A stretch of 64,000 bases of DNA from Streptomyces sp. NBC_00670 (GTDB lineage Bacteria; Actinomycetota; Actinomycetes; Streptomycetales; Streptomycetaceae). The notes below the pieces were generated by a model that searched no databases, was not told the DNA's origin, and worked only from the letters and a program-made list of their open reading frames with translations. The position numbers were made by a program, and so were the translations under genes. The stretch spans positions 7,193,001 through 7,257,000 of the forward strand of contig NZ_CP109017.1 of assembly GCF_036226765.1 (NCBI RefSeq), read 5' to 3'. Within the stretch, counting starts at the first letter, position 1. The number at the start of each line of letters is the position of its first letter. This document shows positions 7,433 to 15,694 of this stretch, one piece after another.

Positions 7433-8887
7433 TCAGTCCTTGCCCAGCGCCCGCTGGTCGGCGAGCGCGATCGCCAGCTCGCCGGCCGCCGTCGGGTGCA
7501 GCGGCGCCCGGTCCGTCGTCCCCTGCACGAACGGCTGCTTCGTGCACAGCCCGTGCCCGGTGAACAGCGGCCGAACGGCGGTCGCGCCCGCGCTCTCGGC
7601 GCCCTTGCGCAGCACCGAGTTGAGGGCCGCGAGGCGGGAGCGCAGCACCTTGGCCTTCTCCTCGGTGAGCCCTTCGTCCTTGAGACAGCCGAGGTCCTCG
7701 CCGAAGGGGTCGTAGTACTCGTTGACCAGTACCTTCGGATGCTGGGGCAGGTCGGAGAGCTGGCTGAGCAGCTTCTCGTAGTCCAGCGTGAACCGGGAGA
7801 TCCGGCGTTGGAAGAAGGCGTCCGAGGCCTTGTCGTCGCAGCTCGGCGAGGCGGCGCAGAGCCGGACGAGGTCCGCCCAGCCGACGTCGTTGGCCCCGAC
7901 GCTGACGATGACCAGCGAGGCGTCCGTGGCCCGCTGCGCCTCGGCGAGCTGCGGCGGTGCCACCCGGTCGCCGAGTATCTGCACCCCGAGCAGCCCGTCG
8001 CGGACCGTGGCGCCGGAGCAGGCGAGGTTGAGCACCTTCCAGCGATTGTTCTCCGCGAGCACTCGCGCGTACGCGTCGGCGCTGCGCTTGCACGCCGTGT
8101 CCAGCGCGCCGGGGTCCGGCAGCGGCCGGTTGCCCGTGCCGGCCGCGGTGGAGTCCCCGAGGACCACGGCCCGTACGTCGCCGAGCACCGGGCCCTCGGC
8201 GCGCGGCACCGCGGTGACCGGGCTGCGGCCCACCAGGTCCGCGAGCGACCGCACCTTGCGCAGGGCGTCGGGGGTGGAGGAGGCCAGCAGGTAGAAGCCG
8301 ACGGCGTTGAGCGCGCACACCACCGCGACGCCGGCCGCCAGCATCCGTACGGTGCGGCGCCACGGCATGCGGCGCAGTCCCGTCCAGGCGGCGAGCAGCA
8401 GCAGGACCAGGCCGACGGCGACGGCCGTCTCCCACAGGCCGTAGCCGAGCCAGCCCGAGGCCAGCCTGCCCTTGAGATGCAGTGCGAGCTGGCTGTGGTC
8501 GCCGGACTGGAGCAGATGGTCGACCTGGGAGTCGGTGGCGATGTGCGTGAGCTGGAGCCGCGGCCGGATCGGCCCGTCGAAGTGCACCTTCGTCGGGATC
8601 GGCCGGCCGAACAGATCGAGCTCACCGGGCCCGGACAGGCTCAGCCCCAGGGGCGCGGCCCCCACCCGGACGGTCTGGCCCGCCACCGTCACCGACTGGA
8701 GCGGCGTGATGCGCACGGCCAGCCACACGGCCGCGAGTGCCGCCGCGGCCATGCCGACGACATGGGCGAGGACGATCCCGGTGCGGCGCAGCACGGGGTG
8801 CGGGCGACGCAGTACCGGCTTGGCGCGGTCAAGCACCGGCTTCGCGCGGTCAAGCACCGGCCCGAGGCGGCGCGGCACCGGCCTCAC
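7433..8887 (-). CDS. Membrane-anchored SGNH/GDSL hydrolase
   Basis: A 484-aa protein with hydrophobic segments near residues 37-60, 150-170 and 180-205, then an extracytoplasmic SGNH hydrolase domain from about residue 235. Block I is GDSTAAGTG (Ser nucleophile), block III is VGANDVG, and the C-terminal block is LHPTAAGE, so the catalytic Ser, Asn and His are present. The family cleaves esters of lipids or acetylated glycans; the substrate is unknown. The N-terminus contains a short tandem repeat (RAKPVLD) encoded by a 21-bp DNA repeat. GTG 8887 is the longest start but has a weak ribosome site, so the true start may be nearer the first membrane segment. Confidence 0.8.
   Translation of the reverse strand: MRPVPRRLGPVLDRAKPVLDRAKPVLRRPHPVLRRTGIVLAHVVGMAAAALAAVWLAVRITPLQSVTVAGQTVRVGAAPLGLSLSGPGELDLFGRPIPTKVHFDGPIRPRLQLTHIATDSQVDHLLQSGDHSQLALHLKGRLASGWLGYGLWETAVAVGLVLLLLAAWTGLRRMPWRRTVRMLAAGVAVVCALNAVGFYLLASSTPDALRKVRSLADLVGRSPVTAVPRAEGPVLGDVRAVVLGDSTAAGTGNRPLPDPGALDTACKRSADAYARVLAENNRWKVLNLACSGATVRDGLLGVQILGDRVAPPQLAEAQRATDASLVIVSVGANDVGWADLVRLCAASPSCDDKASDAFFQRRISRFTLDYEKLLSQLSDLPQHPKVLVNEYYDPFGEDLGCLKDEGLTEEKAKVLRSRLAALNSVLRKGAESAGATAVRPLFTGHGLCTKQPFVQGTTDRAPLHPTAAGELAIALADQRALGKD
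8823..8861. repeat. 21-bp tandem repeat in the SGNH gene
   Basis: Two copies of gcgcggtcaagcaccggc (8823-8840 and 8844-8861) with a 21-bp period encode the repeated RAKPVLD heptad at the protein N-terminus. A third diverged copy lies to the left. Confidence 0.7.
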
Positions 8888-9078
8888 CGGGCACCGCCCG
8901 CTCGCCCTCCGCGCCCGCCCGAGGCTTTGGCGGGGCTCCCCGCCGTTCTCGCGGCACCGCCCGCCGCTTCCGCGAGGCCGTCCGTCGGTCTTGCCGGTCC
9001 GTCCTCCGCGCTTCCCGTCGCTTCCTCCGGTCCTCCGGTCACTGCCGGTCGCCTCCGCCCCGTCGGTCCGTCGTCACC

Positions 9079-9100
9079 GGTCCGCGGGCGCCCGCGGACC
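9079..9100 (-). terminator. Palindromic terminator after the hemerythrin gene
   Basis: A perfect 22-nt palindrome with arms ggtccgcgggc and gcccgcggacc. It lies about 60 bases past the hemerythrin stop, in a 270-bp stretch (8888-9157) that holds no gene I can support. Confidence 0.55.
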
Positions 9101-9157
9101 ACCGCGGGGGCGCACGCGCGCCGGTCATCCCGGTTGAAGTGCCCCGCGCCGGGCCTC

Positions 9158-9736
9158 CTACGCCTCTCCCGGCGGACGCCGTCCCTGGCCCGGGACGGCG
9201 TCCCGGAGCCGGTCGGCGATCCGGAGCACGGGGCCGAGCACCTTGTGCGCGGCGGGGGAGTGCGGTGCCGACGGGTGGGGGCGCAACGGCGCCCTCGTCA
9301 GGGTGATCCGCACCTTGTCCCCGAGGAAGACCAACTGCTCCTCGGAGACCTCGGCGGCGAGCAGCGGGAACAGCCGGTTCTCCTCGTCGGCCACATGGGC
9401 GCGGACCTCGCGGATCAGTTCCGTCAGCGCCCGGTCGAGGTCCGGGTGGCCCGCGGGCAGGCCGTCGAGGGCGGCGGCGAGCCGCTCGACGGCGGCGTGG
9501 TCGGCGATCTCCTTGTCCGCCAGGGCGTCCCCGTCCGGGACGTGCTCGCGCACCGCCGGGTACAGGAACGCCTCCTCTGCGGAGGAGTGCCGCATCAGCC
9601 GGCTCACGGCCCGGTCCGCGCAGACCCGGCGTTCCGGGCTCGACGGGGGCAGTTCCTCGATCCGCGCGAAGAGCCGCTCCACCTCGCGGTGGTCGCTGGT
9701 CAGTTCCTCGATGACGGTTCCGCCGTGCCACGGCAT
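9158..9736 (-). CDS. Hemerythrin HHE-domain protein
   Basis: A 192-aa cytoplasmic protein with a hemerythrin-type four-helix bundle. The iron-ligand pattern is visible: a His in LTSDHREVERL, His-Ser-Ser-Ala-Glu-Glu in LMRHSSAEEAF, a His in EIADHAAVERL, and AHVADEENRLFP. Such proteins bind a di-iron centre and are linked to oxygen, NO or redox sensing in actinobacteria. The last 45 residues are proline- and arginine-rich and probably disordered. The start is ATG 9736, with AGGTGA about seven bases upstream. Upstream frames open to 9898 have no ribosome site and no family similarity. Confidence 0.88.
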   Translation of the reverse strand: MPWHGGTVIEELTSDHREVERLFARIEELPPSSPERRVCADRAVSRLMRHSSAEEAFLYPAVREHVPDGDALADKEIADHAAVERLAAALDGLPAGHPDLDRALTELIREVRAHVADEENRLFPLLAAEVSEEQLVFLGDKVRITLTRAPLRPHPSAPHSPAAHKVLGPVLRIADRLRDAVPGQGRRPPGEA

Positions 9737-10208
9737 CGCGGTCACCTGCCTTCCGGGCCCTGGGCTGTCCCCGGCGCCGTACGCGGCCGGGCCGTTCGGC
9801 GGGTCCCCGTGGTCCGGTACGCCGAAACGGCGGGCGGAGCGGACGGCGTCCGCCGCGCGCCACCGTGTGCGGCCCCGGTGGTGCCGGGCGTATGTCATGA
9901 GGCGACGTCAGGATGCGGCCGGGCGCCGGGTCCTGCGGCCGTACGCCTCTTGATGCCGGTTTCAAGAAGTCGTGTCGATGTTGTTGACGCCGAGTCGAAC
10001 AAGGCGCACATTACTTCTCGGTAGAACCGTTCGGTAACCGAGTGGCACCTCCCCGCTCCCCCCGTCACCCGTCCTCGCCGACGGCGTGCCCGGCGTCCCC
10101 GCGCCCTGCCGCCGCCGGCCTCTCTTGAGCCGCCGAGTTCCCCACCCGTACGCCGCCGGGCACCGCCGTGCCCGGATCCGGCCTGCCCGACTCCGAGGAG
10201 AGAGCAGA
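9737..10208. other. Divergent intergenic region, no gene found
   Basis: About 470 bp between the divergent hemerythrin and SGNH genes. The centre (9955-10035) is relatively AT-rich and should hold both promoters. TTGACG occurs at about 9983 on the plus strand, with no convincing -10 at the right distance. Nothing else is recognised. Confidence 0.4.
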
Positions 10209-11087
10209 ATGCCCAGACGTGCACTCCGCCGTGCCCTGACGGCCGCCGCCACCGCCGCGAGCGCACTGGCCCTCGGCCTGGCCGCCCCCAGCGGCGCCCA
10301 CGCCGCCGCGCCCCTGCCGTACGTCGCCCTCGGCGACAGCTACAGCGCCGGTTCCGGCGTGCTGCCCGCCGACCTCTCGGCACCCCTGCTCTGCCTGCGC
10401 TCCACGCTGAACTACCCGCACGTCATCGCCGAACGCACCGGCGCCGACCTCACCGACGTCACCTGCGGCGCCGCCGAGACCGGCGATTTCACCGAGGCCC
10501 AGTACCCCGGCGTCCCCGCGCAGCTCGACGCGGTCAAGAGCGACACCCGCCTGGTCACCCTCACCATCGGCGGCAACGACAACGACACCTTCATCGGCGC
10601 CATGCTGGCCTGCGGCACCGCCGGCATCGTCACGGCCGGACACGGCAGCCCCTGCAAGACGCTGTACGGCAGCACGTTCGACGACCAGATCGACGACACC
10701 ACCTACCCCGCCGTCAAGGCCGCCCTCCAGAAGGTGCGCGCCAAGGCACCCAACGCCCGGGTCGCCGCGCTCGGCTACCCCTGGATCATGCCGGCCACCG
10801 CCGACAGTTCCTGCTTCCTCAAGATGCCCATCGCCTCCGGCGACGTGCCGTACCTGCGCGGCATCCAGGCCCACCTCAACGAGGTCATCGGGCGGGCCGC
10901 CCGGGAGACCGGCGCCACCTTCGTCGACTTCTCCAAGACCTCCGACGGGCACGACGCCTGCGCGTCGAGCGGCACCCGCTGGATCGAGCCCCTCCTCTTC
11001 GGCACCAACGTCGTCCCCGTCCACCCCAACGCCCGCGGCGAGCGCGCGATGGCCGAGCAGACGATGTCGGCCCTCGGCCTCGGCTGA
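10209..11087 (+). CDS. Secreted SGNH/GDSL esterase or lipase
   Basis: A 292-aa exported hydrolase. The signal peptide (about residues 1-33, ending AHA) is followed by an SGNH domain of the Streptomyces lipase/esterase type. The block I nucleophile is in GDSYSAGSG (Ser about 44), block III is IGGNDND, and VVPVHPNARGE holds the catalytic His. Cysteines at intervals suggest disulphides, usual for this secreted family. ATG 10209 is preceded by GGAGAGAG. It acts outside the cell on lipid or acyl esters; the exact substrate is not readable. It is monocistronic and followed by a strong bidirectional hairpin. Confidence 0.9.
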   Translation: MPRRALRRALTAAATAASALALGLAAPSGAHAAAPLPYVALGDSYSAGSGVLPADLSAPLLCLRSTLNYPHVIAERTGADLTDVTCGAAETGDFTEAQYPGVPAQLDAVKSDTRLVTLTIGGNDNDTFIGAMLACGTAGIVTAGHGSPCKTLYGSTFDDQIDDTTYPAVKAALQKVRAKAPNARVAALGYPWIMPATADSSCFLKMPIASGDVPYLRGIQAHLNEVIGRAARETGATFVDFSKTSDGHDACASSGTRWIEPLLFGTNVVPVHPNARGERAMAEQTMSALGLG

Positions 11088-11109
11088 CTCCCCGACCGGC
11101 CCACCGACC

Positions 11110-11147
11110 GGTGGCCCGCCGCCGTACCACGCCGGCGGCGGGCCACC
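11110..11147. terminator. Bidirectional terminator
   Basis: A perfect 15-bp stem (11110-11124 with 11133-11147) and an 8-nt loop lie between the convergent SGNH and DedA genes and can serve both. Confidence 0.85.
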
Positions 11148-11174
11148 ACCTCGCTCACCGGCGAACCGCCCGGC

Positions 11175-11828
11175 TCAGCCGCGTCCGGACCGGTCGGTGA
11201 CCGGAGGCCGGGCCGGAGCCTCGTCGTGGGAACGCCGGCGCCGCCGCACCCGCCACACCACGAGCAGCACCACCACGAGCACCGCGACCACGAGGGCGGC
11301 GGCCCGCCCGACCAGGCTCTCGGCGTGCTGGTACGCGGCGCCCGCCCCGTACCCCAGCAGCGTGAACCCGACCCCCCACACCAGCCCGCCCAACGCGTTG
11401 AACAGCAGGAACCGCCGGTACGGCATCCGCGAGGCCCCGGCCAACGCCGGCATCAGCGCGCGGAACAGCGCGACGAACCGGCCGAGGAACACCGCCGCCG
11501 GACCGCGCCGGCGCATCAGGTCGCTCGCCCTGTCCACGCCCTCGGAGTGACGCCGCAGCGGCCCGCTGTTCATGAGGCGCGGCCCGAGCCGGCGTCCGAT
11601 CTCGTACCCGACGCTGTCACCCGTCACCGCGGCCAGTACCACCACGGCGGCCAGCAACCACACGTCCACGGCGCCCTGCCGCGCCAGCACCCCGCCGATG
11701 ACCACCGCGGTCTCGCCCGGCAGGACGAAGCCGAAGAACAGCGCGTCCTCGGCGAACACCAGACCCGCGACCACGAGGTAGATCACGGGGCCGGACAGCC
11801 CGCTGAGCCAGTCGGTCACGACGTGCAC
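11175..11828 (-). CDS. DedA-family membrane protein
   Basis: A 217-aa integral membrane protein of the DedA/VTT (SNARE-associated) family. The family core is present: the acidic FAEDALFFGFVLPGETAVVIGG near the N-terminus and the GRFVALFRALMPALAGASRM motif with its essential arginines. Four or more hydrophobic segments and a basic C-terminal tail follow. DedA proteins act as lipid flippases or scramblases (for example of undecaprenyl phosphate or phosphatidylethanolamine) and support membrane homeostasis. The start is GTG 11828, with GGAAGGAG seven bases before it. A longer frame to 11933 is arginine-rich and unlikely. Confidence 0.88.
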   Translation of the reverse strand: MHVVTDWLSGLSGPVIYLVVAGLVFAEDALFFGFVLPGETAVVIGGVLARQGAVDVWLLAAVVVLAAVTGDSVGYEIGRRLGPRLMNSGPLRRHSEGVDRASDLMRRRGPAAVFLGRFVALFRALMPALAGASRMPYRRFLLFNALGGLVWGVGFTLLGYGAGAAYQHAESLVGRAAALVVAVLVVVLLVVWRVRRRRRSHDEAPARPPVTDRSGRG

Positions 11829-11964
11829 CCGCCGACTCCTTCCCGCACCGGTCCGCCGGGGCGGTCCACGCGTACGTCGCCCCGGAGGACGGCGGGTTCC
11901 CCCGAGCGGCCTCGCGCAATCCGGCCGGCTCACTCGCGTGGCGGGACGCCGCCGGTGGTGTGCG

Positions 11965-12822
11965 TCAGGCCGGGCCCAGCAGGGCCGCGAGCGTGGTGAG
12001 CACGCCGTGCTCGGTGTGCGCGGGCGCGTGGTGGCGGGCGCGGAGCTTGATCTCCGGGTGGGCGTTGGCCATGGCGAAGGACCAGGTGGCCGTGTCGAGC
12101 ATCTCCGCGTCGTTGAGGTAGTCCCCGAAGACCACCGTCTGCTCCGGCGTGATGCCGAGGCGCCGCTGGAGACCGCGTACGGCGGCGCCCTTGTTCGCGG
12201 TCGGGTTCATCACGTCGATCCAGTGCTCGCCGGACAGGACGACCTGGTGGGTGAGTCCGTACGGCTTCAGCGCGGGCGCGGTGCCCTCCTCGGCGCGGCC
12301 GAAGTCGTAGAAGGCGAGCTTGATGAGGTCGTCGTCGACGGCGGTGACGTCCTCGACCTGCTCCAGGCGCGCGTAGTACTTCCGTACCTCGGCGAGGAAG
12401 GCGGCGTCGGCGCGCTCGACGTAGGCGGACTTCTTGCCGCACACCACCGTGCCGACGTCGACTCCCTGCGCGGGCAGTTCCCGCATCGCGCCGACGACCT
12501 CGGTGACGACGTCGCGGTCCAGCACGTCGGAGCTGAGCTCACGGCCGTCCTGGACGACATAGGTGCCGTTCTCGGCGATGAAGACCGTGTCGGCGGCGGC
12601 CCGCCGGAACTGCTCCCGCAGGGTGGCGTACTGGCGTCCGCTGGCGGGACAGAAGACGATGCCGCGCCGTTCCATCCGGCGCAGCAGCGGCCAGAAGTCC
12701 TCGGGTATGCGGCCCTCGCCGTCCAGCAGGGTGCCGTCCATGTCGGTGACGACGAGCCGGATGTCGGGCCGGGCCTCGGACAGCGGAGAGGACGGGGGCG
12801 TCGGGTGGTGCGGGGAGGTCAT
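11965..12822 (-). CDS. Cof-type HAD-IIB phosphatase
   Basis: A 285-aa cytoplasmic haloacid-dehalogenase-type phosphatase. Motif I is VVTDMDGTLLDG (nucleophile and acid Asp), a conserved Ser appears in CPASGRQY, a Lys in NKGAAV, and motif IV is VVFGDYLNDAEML. The large type IIB cap separates motifs II and III. Relatives dephosphorylate sugar phosphates, pyridoxal phosphate or FMN precursors; the substrate here is open. ATG 12822 has AGGAC upstream. It follows the xylanase operon terminator on the same strand and is probably transcribed separately. Confidence 0.87.
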   Translation of the reverse strand: MTSPHHPTPPSSPLSEARPDIRLVVTDMDGTLLDGEGRIPEDFWPLLRRMERRGIVFCPASGRQYATLREQFRRAAADTVFIAENGTYVVQDGRELSSDVLDRDVVTEVVGAMRELPAQGVDVGTVVCGKKSAYVERADAAFLAEVRKYYARLEQVEDVTAVDDDLIKLAFYDFGRAEEGTAPALKPYGLTHQVVLSGEHWIDVMNPTANKGAAVRGLQRRLGITPEQTVVFGDYLNDAEMLDTATWSFAMANAHPEIKLRARHHAPAHTEHGVLTTLAALLGPA

Positions 12823-12898
12823 GAATGTCCTGAGCGGGGCGGGTGTGTGGTCCTCCAGTGTAGTGAGGGACGTTTTCGGAGGTCGGCGGGGGTGCGTG

Positions 12899-12929
12899 GG
12901 GCTCCGCGCGGCATCGCCGCGCGGAGCCC
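12899..12929 (-). terminator. Terminator of the xylanase-esterase operon
   Basis: A perfect 14-bp stem (12899-12912 with 12916-12929) and a 3-nt loop lie eight bases past the deacetylase stop. Confidence 0.85.
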
Positions 12930-12936
12930 TACGGGG

Positions 12937-13959
12937 TCAGGACGTGGTGCAGGAGACCGTCGGCCAGGTCCAGCTGCCGTTGGTCTGCACGGTGACGCCC
13001 CAGTTGTTGCCGCTGCCGTTCGGTTTCGCGGTGAGCACCTGCGCGCTGGGGTAACTGGCGCTGATGTTCCAGGTGGAGAGGATCTTCTCGGGGGAGGGCA
13101 CGTTCATCGTGACCGTCCAGTTGCTGGAGCCGCTGACGGAGACGTTGAGGTTGTAGCGGTCGCCCCACGTCTGGCCGGCGGAGAGGGTGGCGGTGCAGCC
13201 ACCGTTCCCGCCGCCGCCACCGCCGCCCCCGCCGCCGCCCGAACCGCCCCCGTCAGGGGCGACCGCACGGCCGGTGGAGGGGGAGATCATGCCGGAGCAC
13301 AGCCCCTTGGAGGCCAGCGTCTGCGCGATGCGCGGGATCGCCGCGAGGGTGTTGGCGGGCCACTCGTGCATGAGGATGACCTGCCCGTTGCCGAGCCGGT
13401 TCACCGCCTGCACGATCGCGTCGGTGCTTGCGCCGTTCCAGTCCTGCGAGTCGACGTCCCAGATGACCTCGGTCAGCCCGTACTTGGCCTCGACCGCCTT
13501 CAGCGTGGAGTTGGTCTCCCCGTACGGCGGCCGGAACAGCTTCGGCGTGCCGCCGCCGGCGTTGGCGATGGCCTGCTGGGTCCGTGACACCTCCGAGTCG
13601 ATCGCCGACTGGCTCTGCTGGACCAGATGCGGGTGGGTGTAGCTGTGGTTGCCCACCCACATGCCCGCGTTGACCTCGGCCGCCACCTGGGAGGGGTACG
13701 AGGCGGCGTACTGGCCCTCGTTGAACATGGTGGCCCGCAGCCCGTTCTGCTTCAGGGCGCCCAGCACGGCCGGGGTGTGGTCGTTGGACGGGCCGTCGTC
13801 GAAGGTGAGTCCGACGTACCCGTTGCAGGTGGCGGCCTGCGACGGGGCCGCGTCGATCACCGCCGTGCCCGCCACGGCCAGCGCGAGGACCGCCAGCCTG
13901 GCGACCAGGGAACGCAGCGCCGGTGGTGCCGTGGTGCTCAGTGGTGCCGTGGTTCTCAT
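12937..13959 (-). CDS. axeA: Acetyl-xylan esterase (CE4 polysaccharide deacetylase) with xylan-binding module
   Basis: A 340-aa secreted enzyme. The signal peptide runs to about residue 42 (PSQA-A). The CE4/NodB domain (about 45-240) has TFDDGPS (Asp 54/55) and the metal motif HSYTHPH (His 105 and 109). A run of glycines links it to a C-terminal family 2 carbohydrate-binding module (about 258-340). It removes acetyl groups from xylan and so helps the xylanase encoded 28 bp upstream; S. lividans axeA sits in the same position after xlnB. The CBM coding DNA is identical over 144 bp to that of the xylanase. GTG and ATG alternatives are possible; ATG 13959 has GGAGG nearby. Confidence 0.92.
   Translation of the reverse strand: MRTTAPLSTTAPPALRSLVARLAVLALAVAGTAVIDAAPSQAATCNGYVGLTFDDGPSNDHTPAVLGALKQNGLRATMFNEGQYAASYPSQVAAEVNAGMWVGNHSYTHPHLVQQSQSAIDSEVSRTQQAIANAGGGTPKLFRPPYGETNSTLKAVEAKYGLTEVIWDVDSQDWNGASTDAIVQAVNRLGNGQVILMHEWPANTLAAIPRIAQTLASKGLCSGMISPSTGRAVAPDGGGSGGGGGGGGGGGNGGCTATLSAGQTWGDRYNLNVSVSGSSNWTVTMNVPSPEKILSTWNISASYPSAQVLTAKPNGSGNNWGVTVQTNGSWTWPTVSCTTS
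13025..13168. repeat. 144-bp exact duplicate of 14076-14219 (copy 1)
   Basis: The stretch 13025-13168 reads base for base the same as 14076-14219. Both encode the middle of the CBM2 modules of the two neighbouring enzymes. Identity at silent sites points to recent duplication or gene conversion. Confidence 0.85.
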
Positions 13960-13987
13960 GGGGACCTCCTCTCCGTTCCGGTCGAGG

Positions 13988-15010
13988 TCAGCTCGCCGAG
14001 CAGCTGACGGTGGGCCAGGTCCAGGTGCCGTTGGTCTGGAGGGTGACGCCCCAGTTGTTGCCGCTGCCGTTGGGCTTCGCGGTGAGCACCTGCGCGCTGG
14101 GGTAACTGGCGCTGATGTTCCAGGTGGAGAGGATCTTCTCGGGGGAGGGCACGTTCATCGTGACCGTCCAGTTGCTGGAGCCGCTGACGGAGACGTTGAG
14201 GTTGTAGCGGTCGCCCCACTTTTCGCCGGCGGAGAGGGTGGCGGTGCAGCCGCCGTTCCCGCCACCACCACCTCCGCCCCCGCCTCCGCCGCCTCCGCCA
14301 CCGCCGGAACCGCTGTCACCCACCGTGATGTTGGAGTTGCCGCTGCTCTGGTAGCCCTCGGTCGCCAGGATCATGTAGTGGTTGAGGGTGCCGAGCGGCA
14401 TGCCATGGCTCGCCCACGCGTCGAAGTGGTTGCCGGTGGTGATGGTGCCGCCGGTGCGCTTGGACTGCCGGACGCTCCAGTACTGGTTGAACGTCTTGTT
14501 GTCGCCCTCGATGGAGGGGGCGTTGGTGCGGGTCGTCTCGTAGATGTCGTACGTGCCGCCGTCGCTCGTGACCGTGCCCTTGTAGTTGCCGGTGGGCCGG
14601 TAGGTGCCCCAGTTGTCGACGATGTAGTACTCGACGAGCGGGTTCGACGACCAGCCGTAGAGCGACAGGTAGGCGTTGCCGGACGGGTTGAAGCTGCCCG
14701 AGTAACTGACGGCCCTGCGGCTGCCGTTGCTCCAGCCCTTGCCCGCGACGAAGTTCCCGGTGTTCCGCCAGGAGGTGCTGTAGTTGCCGCCGGACCCGGT
14801 GTTCATGGAGACGGTGCCCTGGCTGTCGGTCCAGAACGAGTAGAAGTAACCGCCGCTGGTACCGGTCTGGTTCGAGGTGATCGTGTCGGCACTCGCGGTG
14901 CCGGACAGCATCAGCGAGGCCACGGCGGCCAGGGCCACGGCCCAGGCTGCCCTGACGAGCAGGGTGAGGCGGCCGCCTGCGCGGCCTCTGGGATGGACGA
15001 GCGCGTTCAT
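13988..15010 (-). CDS. xlnB: Endo-1,4-beta-xylanase (GH11) with xylan-binding module
   Basis: A 340-aa secreted xylanase. The signal peptide (about 1-41) is followed by a GH11 jelly-roll domain (about 42-230), a poly-glycine linker and a CBM2 module. The two catalytic glutamates are visible in NPLVEYYIVDNW (Glu 127, nucleophile) and ILATEGYQSSG (Glu 218, acid/base). It cuts the beta-1,4-xylan main chain outside the cell. The layout (signal, GH11, Gly linker, CBM2, then the CE4 gene) matches S. lividans xlnB. It is the first gene of the operon. Its upstream region carries several CGAAA/TTTCG sites expected to give xylan-dependent control. Confidence 0.95.
   Translation of the reverse strand: MNALVHPRGRAGGRLTLLVRAAWAVALAAVASLMLSGTASADTITSNQTGTSGGYFYSFWTDSQGTVSMNTGSGGNYSTSWRNTGNFVAGKGWSNGSRRAVSYSGSFNPSGNAYLSLYGWSSNPLVEYYIVDNWGTYRPTGNYKGTVTSDGGTYDIYETTRTNAPSIEGDNKTFNQYWSVRQSKRTGGTITTGNHFDAWASHGMPLGTLNHYMILATEGYQSSGNSNITVGDSGSGGGGGGGGGGGGGGGGNGGCTATLSAGEKWGDRYNLNVSVSGSSNWTVTMNVPSPEKILSTWNISASYPSAQVLTAKPNGSGNNWGVTLQTNGTWTWPTVSCSAS
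14076..14219. repeat. 144-bp exact duplicate of 13025-13168 (copy 2)
   Basis: The CBM2 coding segment inside the xylanase gene, offset by 1051 bp from its twin in the deacetylase gene. Confidence 0.85.
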
Positions 15011-15107
15011 GTCGGTTGCGTCCTCCTGCGGATCGGCTGGAGTGGGGGGTGGGCGGCGCCGGCACGGCCCGTGGGGCTCTCAACGGCGAACAGTGTTGGC
15101 CTGACCT

Positions 15108-15278
15108 TGTCAACTGTCAATAGTTTCGGGTGCGTTGACGAAACCTTCGAGAGTTTCGCGGTTGCGGGGAGGGGAGTACGTGCTGGTCACGCTCATCGAT
15201 GAGGGGGTGGCCTCGAAAGTCAGACTTAATGCCGTGGGGTGTCAGGTGGCATCCGGTGCCGTATGTGCGAAACTTTCG
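15108..15278 (-). promoter_or_regulatory. Xylanase promoter region with CGAAA/TTTCG operator cluster
   Basis: On the minus strand two TTGACA hexamers (15120-15115 and 15113-15108) could serve as -35. Around and upstream are CGAAACTTTCG (15268-15278, perfect 5-bp arms), CGAAACCTTCG (15139-15149, 4-bp arms) and half sites at about 15123, 15153 and 15213. GAAAC/GTTTC-type inverted repeats have been described upstream of Streptomyces xylanase genes. A repressor responsive to xylo-oligosaccharides is therefore inferred. The 380-bp region has no gene. Confidence 0.6.
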
Positions 15279-15391
15279 GTGCCTTTCGTGTCGTGGTGTC
15301 GGGTAGCTTCCGGAGTGTCGGGGGCGGTGCATGGAAACCCGGCCGGGCAGGGAACGATGGGGTGAGGAATCGGGCGGGGTGAAGGAGCGCG

Positions 15392-15616
15392 GTGAGCGAG
15401 CGTCAGGACCGGGAGTGGACTGCCATGACGCCCGGCGACTTCGACCGGGAGGCACCGCTGTGCTTGAACGTGGGCACCGGGCCCACCCCCGTGCCGGCCG
15501 AGCCCGACGCGTACGGCACCGCGCCCCTGTTCGGCGACGAGGCCCCGGCCCGGCCCCCGGCGCCCCGGCCCGCCGGACGCCGGACGGTCCGCGTCGAACA
15601 GGACCGGCTGTTCTAG
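15392..15616 (+). CDS. Small hypothetical protein
   Basis: A 74-aa protein of unknown function. GTG 15392 follows AAGGAG at a good distance. The centre (DFDREAPLCLNVGTGPTPVP) is well ordered in composition, the middle is Ala/Pro-rich, and it ends in RRTVRVEQDRLF. It has one cysteine, no signal peptide and no membrane segment. I have an impression of similar short Streptomyces proteins but can assign no role. It lies between the divergent xylanase promoter and the large phosphatase gene, 78 bp ahead of the latter. Confidence 0.6.
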   Translation: MSERQDREWTAMTPGDFDREAPLCLNVGTGPTPVPAEPDAYGTAPLFGDEAPARPPAPRPAGRRTVRVEQDRLF

Positions 15617-15682
15617 GGCGCTGACCGCTTCGGTTCCGTCGGCCGCCGACATGCCCGAAAGGTCCGCAACGCCCGTCGCGCC

Positions 15683-15688
15683 TATATT
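15683..15688 (+). promoter_or_regulatory. -10 box placed for a leaderless transcript
   Basis: TATATT ends six bases before GTG 15695, with no Shine-Dalgarno sequence between, so transcription may start at the first base of the start codon. No clear -35 is seen. Confidence 0.45.
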
Positions 15689-15694
15689 GGCCTG

